A stretch of 64,000 bases of DNA, taken from NCBI RefSeq assembly GCF_012933465.1, contig NZ_JABBND010000001.1, positions 496,001 to 560,000 of the forward strand, in the 5' to 3' direction. Every line of letters begins with the position of its first letter. Within the stretch, counting starts at the first letter, position 1. The notes below the pieces were generated by a model that worked only from the letters and a program-made list of their open reading frames with translations, did no database searches and was not told the DNA's origin. Shown in pieces: positions 1 to 7,556 of this stretch. The translations under genes were made by a program, and so were the position numbers. The DNA is from Actinomycetospora sp. TBRC 11914. GTDB taxonomy: Bacteria > Actinomycetota > Actinomycetes > Mycobacteriales > Pseudonocardiaceae.

Positions 1-159
1 CGATGACAGCTTGCTGCGCCGCCACACTATGACGCAGGCTCCAGCGGACGTAGCCACCGAAGACTCACTGTTCTGTGCCGACGCATCCCGATGCGAGCAG
101 CCGTGTGGACTTCAGAATTGCAGCGCGAGAGCCTCCTGGATCCCGAGGGAACGCTCCCG

Positions 160-381
160 CTAACCGGGCGCGAGATGATCAAATTCGCCAAGCTTGACGG
201 CTTCCACGAATGCGACCCACTCACCGGCTGTATAGGTCAATGCTGGACCGTCTGGCTCTTTGGAGTCGCGGACCGCGATGATGCTATCGCAGCGCGCCAC
301 CTCGACACACTGGCCGTTTGCCATGCTGGAGCTGGCCTTATGCCAACTCAGTCCGGGGCGGTCCTTGCTCGAGAACGACAT
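160..381 (-). CDS. DUF397 domain protein
   Basis: Small 73-residue protein with the DUF397 pattern: an N-terminal SxxxG/W segment (LSWHKASSS), a central CVEVA strand with the following RDSKEPDGPAL, and a C-terminal WVAFVEAVKLGEFD. DUF397 proteins are typically encoded beside an XRE/DUF5753 regulator in actinomycetes, and that regulator lies 24 bp upstream on the same strand. I chose the ATG at 381, preceded by AAAGG at suitable spacing, over a TTG two codons earlier. By analogy with WhiJ/BldB-type pairs it probably acts with the neighbouring DNA-binding protein. The local base composition is clearly lower in G+C than the rest of the window, which suggests acquisition. Confidence 0.85.
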   Translation of the reverse strand: MSFSSKDRPGLSWHKASSSMANGQCVEVARCDSIIAVRDSKEPDGPALTYTAGEWVAFVEAVKLGEFDHLAPG

Positions 382-405
382 CTTCAACCTTTCTCTCGTG
401 CTGGA

Positions 406-1254
406 CTAACGGGGAGCGAGACGCCTTAGATGCTTCTCGAGTAGGACCCTTGATTCGCGAGGTCCATTTCCGATCGAACGGAGTTCGTTGAATAAGCGTC
501 GATATTTGGAAGTCTCATCGCCGCGCTCAAGGTAGAGGTCTCCGGACTGTCCTTCGACATAAACAACCGGCCTCATGTCTTCTTGGCTAAATTCATGGAG
601 GGTAAAATGGAAAGGATACCCCTGGTACAAGCCTTCGGTTACAGGGATAATCTGGAGGTGTACATTTGGCAGTCGCGATATCTCAATTAGATGCTCGATC
701 TGCCTCTCCATGATCGTTTCACTGCCAACTACCCTAAAGAGAGCTAGCTCGTCGATTATCGACCACAGGTCTGGCGGGTCATTCTGCTCCAGGATCTCCT
801 GCCTGGCTATGCGAGCTTTCGCACGATCCTCGACGACCAACTCCGTCAGGCTAGGCTCGAGTGTACTGACCACCGATTTCGCAAAATCATAAGTTTGGAG
901 CAGTCCGGGGACTATGAGCGTTGCGTATTCCGAGATAGTCTCCGCTGATTGCTCGAGGCCAATGAAAGTTCCATAGGTAAGGCTATAGCTCTGCCACCAG
1001 GAGCTCTGGTGGCTCTGCCTAGCGAGCTCCTCGAGTTCGGCGATCTCATTGTCTGCCAACTTATAGAATCCACAGAGATCGCGCACGTCTCGCACACTCG
1101 CTGAACGCGTCCCACTCTCCAAGCGACTGATTTTGGCAGTCGAGCAATGTAGCACTCTGGCTGCATCTTCCATAGTCCACGATCCGGCGGTGCGCAGCTC
1201 GCGAAGCCGTCGACCCAGCTCTTTCCTGCGAAGGGTCGCAGTCGTCCGCTCCAC
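406..1254 (-). CDS. XRE-family regulator with DUF5753
   Basis: Protein of 282 residues. An N-terminal helix-turn-helix (about residues 10-65, with MEDAARVLHCSTAKISRLE as recognition region) is followed by a DUF5753 ligand/interaction domain (about 95-270, with IVPGLLQTYDFA and the YVEGQSGDLYLE region). This is the usual WhiJ-like architecture of actinomycetes, where such regulators pair with a DUF397 partner; here that partner is immediately downstream. The start is GTG 1254 with GAGG just upstream. G+C content and codon use (many A/T-ending codons) differ from the flanking genes, so horizontal acquisition is likely. The specific target is unknown. Confidence 0.9.
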   Translation of the reverse strand: MERTTATLRRKELGRRLRELRTAGSWTMEDAARVLHCSTAKISRLESGTRSASVRDVRDLCGFYKLADNEIAELEELARQSHQSSWWQSYSLTYGTFIGLEQSAETISEYATLIVPGLLQTYDFAKSVVSTLEPSLTELVVEDRAKARIARQEILEQNDPPDLWSIIDELALFRVVGSETIMERQIEHLIEISRLPNVHLQIIPVTEGLYQGYPFHFTLHEFSQEDMRPVVYVEGQSGDLYLERGDETSKYRRLFNELRSIGNGPRESRVLLEKHLRRLAPR

Positions 1255-2020
1255 TTCACCTCACCTGCTGAAGGTCCGGCCCGGGCTCGTGGCTAGGACG
1301 CCAGAAGCACGTGCCGAAAGCATCTGCCCCTGGCATGTGCCAGGCTCGCTCTCCGCGAGGGTATCGCAGTACCTGCTCGATCGTTACGAGACCCCCTCAG
1401 CGTGTCGTACTCGTAAGCGTGTCGTCGAAGGCCCTGGACATCGGCTCTTCAACGCTGCCGAGGCCGGCAAGGTTACGGGACAGGTTCAAGATCGAACACG
1501 AACGAGCCCAAGGTTCTCGGGCAAGTGACAGAGGCACTTGCTTGCCTTCCCGCAGGTGGTCCCTCATCCTCATTACTGTCAGGTTCGCTAGCCGGTCGTC
1601 CGACTACGCAGAGTTGAAAGCGATCAGGAGGTAGACATCGCGAGCTGAAGATGACAGGTCGCTGACCCTCTCGTGGGTGGCGACGAGCGCCACAGCCGGT
1701 GCCTTGGGAGCACCAGCTGCGGCGCTCTACTGCGCCGAAGGTATGCATCAAGCACGCCGTCGAGCAGTGTGCCCCGGACTCTTAGCAGGACCCTGGGACG
1801 ACGCTCGACTCTAGACCTCTTGGCAAGCCCCCAGCAGGGCTAAGCCGGATGCTCTCGTGCGCGACGGGTCTTGATCTGGCCCCGCTCTGACTGCAGCCCT
1901 TCCATCGGACCTCCTGCGGTCCGACCAGCACGCACGTCGACGAGTGGTCGGCGATGCATCCGTCTTTGTCAGGACGTCTAGCCGCCCTTAGGCGGCTAGG
2001 TACTGCTCTTGGGAGCCCCA
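1255..2020. other. gene-poor stretch
   Basis: I see no convincing gene here. Open frames on both strands lack a ribosome binding site, family motifs and consistent third-position G+C. The stretch separates the low-G+C regulator pair from a small hydrophobic ORF and a decayed acyl-CoA synthetase, so it may be remnant mobile DNA. Confidence 0.5.
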
Positions 2021-2188
2021 GTGTTGTCTCCAAGCCTCGTTCAGCTCGTCAGCGTCCATCCAGTCTCCTTCTTCTTCGCAGTAGCCGCGCTCGTGTACGC
2101 CGTGCGCGGCGTGCTGTTGCCCGTCGCCCTCGCCATCTTCATCGCGATGGTCCTTGTGGGAGGCGTTACGTTGATCGCGGCCCTGTAG
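2021..2188 (+). CDS. small hydrophobic protein (55 aa)
   Basis: A 56-codon frame (including stop) opens with GTG at 2021 preceded by GGGAG at about 6 nt spacing and stops with TAG at 2186-2188. The product is almost entirely hydrophobic, with segments around VSFFFAVAALVYAV and VLLPVALAIFIAMVLVGG that would make one or two membrane helices. Small hydrophobic proteins like this are common on actinomycete integrative elements and plasmids (Spd-type proteins), which fits the position in an otherwise gene-poor, foreign-looking edge. I do not recognise the family. The ribosome binding site and uninterrupted hydrophobicity are the only support. Confidence 0.4.
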   Translation: MLSPSLVQLVSVHPVSFFFAVAALVYAVRGVLLPVALAIFIAMVLVGGVTLIAAL

Positions 2189-2229
2189 CTGGCGGCTGGT
2201 CCGGTCCCGGTGGCTGGACCAGCTCTCTC

Positions 2230-2610
2230 TCAGTCGACGGATGGACAAATCGGCCGACGGTGCTGATGGGCGAGCGCAGCGAGCACCTTCTTCCGGACCT
2301 TAAGACCATGGGTGCTCGACGTCGTCGGCATCTCGTCGAGCACCTGCTCCGAGGCGGGCACCTTGAACGGCGCCAGCACCTCGGCGCACCACGCCCGCAG
2401 GTCGCCCGGGTCGGCGACCCCGTCCTCCAGTCAGGAACCCGACCGCCACCGTCGCCCCGTCGTTCCCCTCGACCCCGTCGCTTTCGCCGTGTGCACCGCC
2501 GGGTGCGCCGCGAACCGGACCTCGATCTAGGTGGGGTCGACGAGGAAGCCGCGCAGCCGCATCGCGTCGCCAGCTCGCCATCGGTGTCGAACGCCGGCTC
2601 GAGCAACACC
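2230..2610 (-). pseudogene. decayed acyl-CoA synthetase C-terminus
   Basis: Read on the minus strand, successive frames give the C-terminal end of an AMP-binding acyl-CoA synthetase. First comes FDTDGELA, then MRLRGFLVDPT followed by an in-frame TAG at 2529-2527. Beyond the stop come IEVRFAAHPAVHTAKA, then VEGNDGATVAVGFL in another frame, then DPGDLRAWCAEVLAPFKVPA and a GLKVRKKVL ending. In intact family members (FadD-like ligases) these blocks lie in this order, with DPxEIE where the stop now is and a TK/NGKV(R/K) tail carrying the catalytic lysine. One nonsense codon and at least three frame changes show the gene is dead. The N-terminal adenylation domain is absent. Confidence 0.7.
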
Positions 2611-2760
2611 GAGGTGGCGGCTGTCTACGGGTCGTCGGAGGGCCCCGCGCCCCGCGAAGGGCGACACGGGGTACGGCGGCGTCGTCGTCCCGGTCCCGAT
2701 GGTCATGTCCAGCACGGTGCACCGTGCGCCGGCGATGCGCGAGGGCGGCCCCGGCACCGT

Positions 2761-2969
2761 CGAGTGGACCTCGAAGGTCACGGCCGCAGCCATGCGAGCC
2801 CACTCGGGAGCGGGCGGCCGGCTACGGCACCCGCCGAGTGGACCCCGAGGGTCACCGCCGCAGCCATGCGAGCCCACTCGGGAGCGGGCGGCCGGCCACG
2901 GCACCCGCCGAGTGGACCCCGAGGGTCACCGCCGCAGCCATGCGAGCCCACTCGGGAGCGGGCGGCCGG
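2761..2969. repeat. 74-bp tandem repeat, about 2.8 copies
   Basis: Three copies of a 74-bp unit start at 2761, 2835 and 2909, each opening with CGAGTGGACC and nearly identical. Within each unit the opening CGAGTGG can pair with a CCACTCG about 35 nt later, so each copy can fold into a stem-loop. The same CGAGTGGACC core appears in the palindrome at 60723-60778. The array lies next to the palindrome that ends the TetR gene. Function unknown; no protein product is apparent. Confidence 0.85.
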
Positions 2970-2983
2970 TGCGCTGCGCGCTC

Positions 2984-3039
2984 GTGAGCACTGAAGGTCG
3001 GTATACAGACATGTCGCTATACCGACCTTTAGTGCTCAC
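2984..3039 (-). terminator. 21-bp-stem palindrome at TetR 3' end
   Basis: Arms 2984-3004 and 3019-3039 are complementary over 21 bp with one mismatch and a 14-nt loop. The TGA of the TetR gene (3038-3036) lies inside the arm. There is no T-run, as is usual for actinomycete terminators. The right-hand portion (CGCTATACCGAC, then TAGTGCTCAC and CCGGAGGC) is repeated almost exactly at 40097-40132 after trpS, so this is a dispersed element as well as a likely terminator. Confidence 0.7.
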
Positions 3040-3632
3040 AAGCCGGAGGCACCGGGCACGTGCGCGCGCCACCCCTGCTCGAGCAGCACGAGGATCCGGT
3101 CGAGCGCCGCGACGGGGTCGGGCTCGCCGGCGAGGAGCCCGAGGGACTCGAGGGCGAAGTGGGCGAGCGCCCCGCACGTCGTGGGGTGCACGCGGTCGCC
3201 GCACTCCGCGACGATCGCCGCCGTCAGCGCGGCCTCGTGCCGCAGCCACCGCCGCCGCGCGTACTCGCGGAGCGCCTCGGAGCTCTGGACGAGGTCGAGG
3301 AAGCGCCGGACCTGCGGGTCGTCGGCGTCGAGGGCGGCGACCACCCCGCGCAGGTGGGCGTGCAGGGCGCCGACGATCCCCTGCCCGGCGGGCCGGTCCC
3401 GGACGGCGGCGACCAGCGCGGCCCCGGCGTCGCCGTCCTCGTCGAAGACCAGCGCCTCCTTGCCGGGGAAGTGCTTGAACAGCGTCGCGGTCGACACGTC
3501 CGCGGCCTCGGCGACCTCGCGGACCCCCACCGCCTCGAACCCGCGCTCGGTGAACAGCTCCAGCGCGGCGTCGGCGATCGCACGGCGGGTGGCCGCCTTC
3601 TTGCGCTCGCGTCGTCCGAGGGGCTGGGCCAT
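3036..3632 (-). CDS. TetR-family regulator
   Basis: Protein of 198 residues. A TetR N-terminal DNA-binding domain occupies about residues 10-60, with ADAALELFTERGFEAVGVRE and the recognition helix region STATLFKHFPGKEALVF. The C-terminal ligand-binding domain is variable, as normal for the family. It is the last gene of a minus-strand run behind maleylacetate reductase, 9 bp apart, so it probably controls the hydroxyquinol genes and senses a pathway intermediate. The start is GTG or ATG at 3632; MAQPLGRRERKKAATR is a typical TetR opening. Candidate operators are the palindromes at 7476-7493 and 8645-8659. The effector is not deducible. Confidence 0.9.
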   Translation of the reverse strand: MAQPLGRRERKKAATRRAIADAALELFTERGFEAVGVREVAEAADVSTATLFKHFPGKEALVFDEDGDAGAALVAAVRDRPAGQGIVGALHAHLRGVVAALDADDPQVRRFLDLVQSSEALREYARRRWLRHEAALTAAIVAECGDRVHPTTCGALAHFALESLGLLAGEPDPVAALDRILVLLEQGWRAHVPGASGL

Positions 3633-3641
3633 CCCGGCAAC

Positions 3642-4697
3642 CTAGCCGCGCCGGGCCTCCTCGAGCAGGGTCCGGACGTCGGACGCCGTCGGGACCCTCG
3701 GGTGCGCCGGCGGCGGCGACACGGCCCGCTCGGCCAGCACGTCGAGCTGACTGGTCCAGCTCCGCTCCTCGTCCGCGCCCAGCTCCGCCAGGGTCGTCGG
3801 CGCACCCAGGTCCGCGAACGTCCGCCGCAGCACCGCCACGGGCTCCCCGCCCAGCGCCCGCTCCAGCGCCGCGGCCGCCTCGGGTGCCGCCGGGAGCGTC
3901 CAGGCCAGAACGTGGGGCAGCAGCACGGTGTGGGTGCCCGCGTGCGGCAGGTCCAGCCCGCCGCCGAGCACGTGGGCCAGCCGGTGGTGCAGCCCCATCG
4001 TCGTCACCGCGAGCCCCGCCCCGGCGAGCCACGCGCCGTAGAGCAGGTCGGCGCGGGCGTCCGGGTCGGCCGGCGCGGCCGCCACCCGTGGCAGCGCGTC
4101 GACGAGCGCCCGGGCCGACTCGGTAGCCTCGAGCCGTGTCACCGGCGTCGCGTCGGAGGCCCACAGCGCCTCGACGGCGTGCGCGAGCGCGTTGCCCGCG
4201 CTGGTCGCCGACGTCGCGACCGGCAGCGACGTCGTCAGCTCCGGGTCGTACACGACGACGGCGGGTCGCACCCGCTCGTCCCGACCGGTCGTCTTCACCC
4301 CGTCCTCGGTCCGGCCCCAGACCGGGGTCATCTCCGAGCCGGAGTAGGTCGTGGGCACGGCGACCAGCGGCACCCCGGTGTCCCGGGCGATCGCCTTGCC
4401 GAGCCCGATCGCCGAGCCGCCGCCGACCGCGACGCACCCGTCCGCGCCCAGCTCCCGTGCTCGGGCGACCCCGGCGTCGGCCACCTCGGCCGGCACGTGC
4501 TCGACGGCGTCGGGCAGCACCCCCGCGCACCGCTCCCCGAGGGACCCGGCGGCCCGCTCCCCCAGCGCCTTGCGGCCCGGGGTGGTCACGACGACGACCC
4601 GGCGCGCCCCGAGACGCGCGACCTCCTCGCCCAGCTCGGCGAAGCGGCCGGCGCCGAAGACGACCCGCGTCGGACGCGGCAGCTCGGTGAACCTCAC
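3642..4697 (-). CDS. maleylacetate reductase
   Basis: Protein of 351 residues of the iron-type alcohol dehydrogenase superfamily. It reduces maleylacetate to 3-oxoadipate with NAD(P)H. Visible marks are the nucleotide-binding segment AVGGGSAIGLGKAIA (about 90-105), the substrate-side TTYSGSEMTPVWG, and the histidine-rich SAGNALAHAVEALWA and HHRLAHVLGGG segments, all characteristic of maleylacetate reductases as opposed to metal-dependent alcohol dehydrogenases. The GTG start at 4697 overlaps the TGA of the upstream dioxygenase gene (GTGA), so translation is probably coupled. Its position directly behind hydroxyquinol dioxygenase defines the last step of the lower pathway. Confidence 0.93.
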   Translation of the reverse strand: MRFTELPRPTRVVFGAGRFAELGEEVARLGARRVVVVTTPGRKALGERAAGSLGERCAGVLPDAVEHVPAEVADAGVARARELGADGCVAVGGGSAIGLGKAIARDTGVPLVAVPTTYSGSEMTPVWGRTEDGVKTTGRDERVRPAVVVYDPELTTSLPVATSATSAGNALAHAVEALWASDATPVTRLEATESARALVDALPRVAAAPADPDARADLLYGAWLAGAGLAVTTMGLHHRLAHVLGGGLDLPHAGTHTVLLPHVLAWTLPAAPEAAAALERALGGEPVAVLRRTFADLGAPTTLAELGADEERSWTSQLDVLAERAVSPPPAHPRVPTASDVRTLLEEARRG

Positions 4698-5572
4698 CGA
4701 TCGGCCCCCGCGGCCGGCTGCAGCACGACGTCGAACCGTGCCCGGCGGAACGGGTTGGGCAGGCCCAGCCGTGCGGCCGTCGCGGCGTCGTCGGAGGGCG
4801 CGAAGTCCCGCACCAGCGACTGCTTGACGGCGAACACCGCGTCGGAGTCGAGGTAGGCGCTGCCCTGAACGAACACGTGCGTGGTCACCGGCACGTAGCC
4901 CGGTGCCTCGACGATGAAGTGCACGTGCGCGGGCCGGTACGGGTGGCGCTTCGTGGCGGCCAGCAGTGCGCCCACCGGCCCGTCGGTCGGGATCGGGTAG
5001 TGCGCCGGGACGATCGAGCGGAACCAGAACCGGCCCTCGTCGTCGGCGGTGAACAGGCCGCGGCCGTTGCCGAGCGGCTGGGCGTCGGGGACCTGGACGT
5101 CGTAGTAGCCGTGGTCGTCGGCCTGCCACACGTCGATCCGCGCTCCCGGCACCGGGCTGCCGTCCGGGTCGGCGACCGAGCCCTCGATCAGGCACGGCTC
5201 GCCGGTGCCGACCGAGTCGATGGTGTCGCCGAGGGCCCGCTCCGGGCTGCGCACCACGTGGAACGGCCCGAGCACCGTCGACGCCGTCGCGTCCTGCGCC
5301 TGCCGCTGCGCCTCCATCGTCTCGACGAGCATCGAGGCCCCGAGCACGTCGGAGAACAGGATGAACTCCTGACGGTGCTCGTCGCACTTCTGCCCGATCG
5401 CGGTGAGGAACTCGATGCCCCGCTCCCACTCGGCGATGCTCGGGCGGGTCTCGCGCAGGAACCCGTGCAGGTGGCGCACGAGGCTCTCCACCACCTCGCG
5501 CAGGCGCGGGTCGGGCGTGTCCGCGAAGCTCGCGAGCACGGCGTCGACGGAGTCCTTCTCACTGAAGTCCAT
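4694..5572 (-). CDS. hydroxyquinol 1,2-dioxygenase (intradiol)
   Basis: Protein of 292 residues. It cleaves hydroxyquinol (1,2,4-benzenetriol) between the ortho hydroxyls to maleylacetate using non-haem Fe(III). An N-terminal helical linker/dimer region (1-100) precedes the intradiol beta-sandwich with the four iron ligands: Tyr in DDHGYYDVQ, Tyr in PAHYPIPTDG, and the two His of RPAHVHFIVEAPGY. Specificity for hydroxyquinol over catechol is inferred from overall resemblance and from the adjacent maleylacetate reductase. The start is ATG 5572 with GGAGGG 8 nt upstream; a longer frame upstream would run into the palindrome at 5590-5629 and is rejected. Confidence 0.92.
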   Translation of the reverse strand: MDFSEKDSVDAVLASFADTPDPRLREVVESLVRHLHGFLRETRPSIAEWERGIEFLTAIGQKCDEHRQEFILFSDVLGASMLVETMEAQRQAQDATASTVLGPFHVVRSPERALGDTIDSVGTGEPCLIEGSVADPDGSPVPGARIDVWQADDHGYYDVQVPDAQPLGNGRGLFTADDEGRFWFRSIVPAHYPIPTDGPVGALLAATKRHPYRPAHVHFIVEAPGYVPVTTHVFVQGSAYLDSDAVFAVKQSLVRDFAPSDDAATAARLGLPNPFRRARFDVVLQPAAGADR

Positions 5573-5589
5573 GGGGCCCTCCGGGCCAT

Positions 5590-5629
5590 GTGAACGAATC
5601 TGGTCGTCCTGACGACCAGATTCGTTCAC
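5590..5629 (-). terminator. perfect 19-bp palindrome between operon genes
   Basis: Arms 5590-5608 and 5611-5629 are perfectly complementary with a 2-nt loop. The stop codon of the FAD monooxygenase (5628-5626) is inside the arm. The dioxygenase start codon is only 18 bp downstream on the same strand, so the hairpin could attenuate or stabilise the operon message rather than simply end it. There is no T-run. Confidence 0.75.
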
Positions 5630-7410
5630 GTGCGCGACAGCGCTCGGTCGAGCGTGGTGGTCAGGGTGGTGGCGGGGTCGGCGGGCAGGGTGGCGAACCG
5701 GGCCGCGACGTGGTGGTCGGGACGGACGAGCACCGCGCCGGTGTCACCGATCCCCTCGGCCTCGAGCAGCGCGGCCCAGTCACCGTACGGGTCCTCCACC
5801 GCCTGCCCGGGCCCGACGACGACGAGGGCGACGAGTCCCGACGCCACGTCGGGCGCCGCGCCCCACCCCTCGCCGCCCGGCGCGGTGAAGAGGGTGAACC
5901 GCCCGTGCCCGGCCAGCTGGATCGAGGAGACCTCCCGCCCGGGCAGGGCCAACCACGCGTGCGGCAGCCGGGCGCCCGGCGTGGTCGACGGCGCGTAGGT
6001 CAGCTCCGGGTCCTCGACCGCGGCGAGCGGGTCCGGGGCGAGGTCGTCGGGCACGACGGCGCCCGACACGTAGCGGTGGTTGAGCTCCACCCCGTGGGCG
6101 TCGAACTCGTAGGCCTTGAACCGCACCGCCTCGCGCAGCGCCCGCCGCTGCTTCTCCGCCCCGGCCCCGGCGTGCTTGCGCGCGTCCATGTTCGCGCGCA
6201 TGACGTCGGGGGCGTCGGTCCCGCTGACCCCGAGCGCGTCGAAGATGCGGCCCGTCTCGGCGATGGAACGGTTCGCCCGGTCCACGACCTGCCGGCCGAT
6301 CGGGGCACGCTCGGCGCTGTAGGAGTCGAGCAACCCCGGTCCGGCGTCGCCGCGGAGCACCAGCGCGAGCTTCCAGGCGAGGTTGAACGAGTCCTGGATC
6401 GAGGTGTTCGAGCCCAGCCCGTTCGACGGCGGGTGCCGGTGCACGGCGTCGCCGCCGCAGAACACGCGGCCCGCGCCGTAGTGCTCGGCGGCCATGTGGT
6501 TGACCGTCCAGGCGGAGCTGCCGACGATCTCGACGTCGAGGTCGTCCACGCCGACGAGCCGGCGCACCAGGCCTTTCGTGAACTCCTCGGAGAGGTCCGG
6601 TGGGCCCTGCGCGGCGTCGTAGCCCCAGACCGTGAGCCACTCGTTCCACGGGCGCACCATGCGCACGAGGCCCATCCCGATGCCGCCGACGTCGGAGCCG
6701 GGCTGCAGCACCCAGTAGAGGACGCTCGGCCGGTGGGCGACCCACGGCGAGAGGTCCGCGCGGAACACGATGTTGAGCGAGCCGGCCACGCCCATCTCGC
6801 CGCGCATCGGCAGCCCGGCGGCCTCGGCGACCCGGCTGCGCCCGCCGTCGGCGCCGTAGAGGTAGCGCGCCCGGACGTCGTACTCGGCGCCGTCGTCGGA
6901 CCGTGTCCGGTCCCGGACCGTGACGGTCACCCCGTCGTCGTCGACGGTGTGGGAGACGTACTCGGTCCCGTAGCGGACCCGCGACCCCTGCGCCGTCGCG
7001 GCGTTGACCAGCACCGGCTCCATGAGGTTCTGCGGCATGTCGCAGACGCGTCCCGGGCTCGCCCGCACGTGCGCGGCGTGGGTGTCGGGGTCGGTGCCCC
7101 AGGAGCGGACGCGGCCGAGCTCCTCGCCGGCGATCGCGGTGCAGAACGTCGTCGTGCCGATGAGGTGCTGCGGCGTGGCCTGCGCGATCACCGCGTCGGC
7201 GACGCCGAGGTCGTCGAGCACCTCCATCGTGCGCTGGTTGGTGATGTGCGCGCGGGGCTCGGCGGCCAGCGAGTCGTAGCGGGTGACGACGAGGTGGTCG
7301 ACCCCCGACCGCGCGAGTGCCAGGGCCATCGCCGCGCCGGCGGGCCCGCTCCCGACCACGACGACGTCGGTGGTGACGGCGGGCGGGCGGGATGCGACGG
7401 GCTCGGCCAT
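5626..7410 (-). CDS. FAD-dependent phenol/resorcinol hydroxylase
   Basis: Protein of 594 residues of the class A flavoprotein aromatic hydroxylases (PheA/TfdB type). It has the Rossmann GSGPAG motif (about residues 20-26), the DG motif (YGADGGRS, about 190) and the GD motif block CGGDAVHRHPPSNGLGSN followed by SIQDSFNLAWKLA. A thioredoxin-like C-terminal domain brings it to the usual ~600 residues. In this setting the expected role is NAD(P)H-driven ortho-hydroxylation of resorcinol or a substituted phenol to hydroxyquinol, feeding the next two genes. The start is ATG 7410 with GAGGAG upstream. The exact substrate is inferred from context only. Confidence 0.9.
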   Translation of the reverse strand: MAEPVASRPPAVTTDVVVVGSGPAGAAMALALARSGVDHLVVTRYDSLAAEPRAHITNQRTMEVLDDLGVADAVIAQATPQHLIGTTTFCTAIAGEELGRVRSWGTDPDTHAAHVRASPGRVCDMPQNLMEPVLVNAATAQGSRVRYGTEYVSHTVDDDGVTVTVRDRTRSDDGAEYDVRARYLYGADGGRSRVAEAAGLPMRGEMGVAGSLNIVFRADLSPWVAHRPSVLYWVLQPGSDVGGIGMGLVRMVRPWNEWLTVWGYDAAQGPPDLSEEFTKGLVRRLVGVDDLDVEIVGSSAWTVNHMAAEHYGAGRVFCGGDAVHRHPPSNGLGSNTSIQDSFNLAWKLALVLRGDAGPGLLDSYSAERAPIGRQVVDRANRSIAETGRIFDALGVSGTDAPDVMRANMDARKHAGAGAEKQRRALREAVRFKAYEFDAHGVELNHRYVSGAVVPDDLAPDPLAAVEDPELTYAPSTTPGARLPHAWLALPGREVSSIQLAGHGRFTLFTAPGGEGWGAAPDVASGLVALVVVGPGQAVEDPYGDWAALLEAEGIGDTGAVLVRPDHHVAARFATLPADPATTLTTTLDRALSRT

Positions 7411-7475
7411 GGCGCTCCTCGGGGTCGGCGGCGACCGCCTCATCCTGATCCTCGCCGGACGCCGGGGGAAGAGGG

Positions 7476-7493
7476 TCGCTGAATATTCAACGA
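7476..7493. promoter_or_regulatory. candidate operator upstream of hydroxylase
   Basis: An 18-bp inverted repeat centred on TGAATATTCA (7480-7489), with flanking complementary TCG/CGA, sits 66 bp upstream of the hydroxylase ATG. It is strikingly A/T-rich for this genome. It is a plausible site for the TetR regulator at 3036-3632. Confidence 0.45.
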
Positions 7494-7556
7494 CGTCCCG
7501 CGCCGGGCTCGGCGACGCGCCGGTCGGCACGGCGCGGCGCCGAGCCACACCCGCCG

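Noticed and set aside
2761-2969. Possible CRISPR-like array
   Set aside because: The 74-bp units are contiguous and nearly identical along their whole length; there are no unique spacers and no cas genes.
1954-2994. 346-codon plus-strand frame running through the tandem repeat
   Set aside because: Arg/Pro-rich composition typical of shadow frames; it passes through the ligase relic and the repeat array and has no ribosome binding site.
5590-7482. 630-codon plus-strand open frame
   Set aside because: It lies opposite the FAD monooxygenase, which has all family motifs; the plus frame gives His/Arg/Gly-rich sequence without homology.
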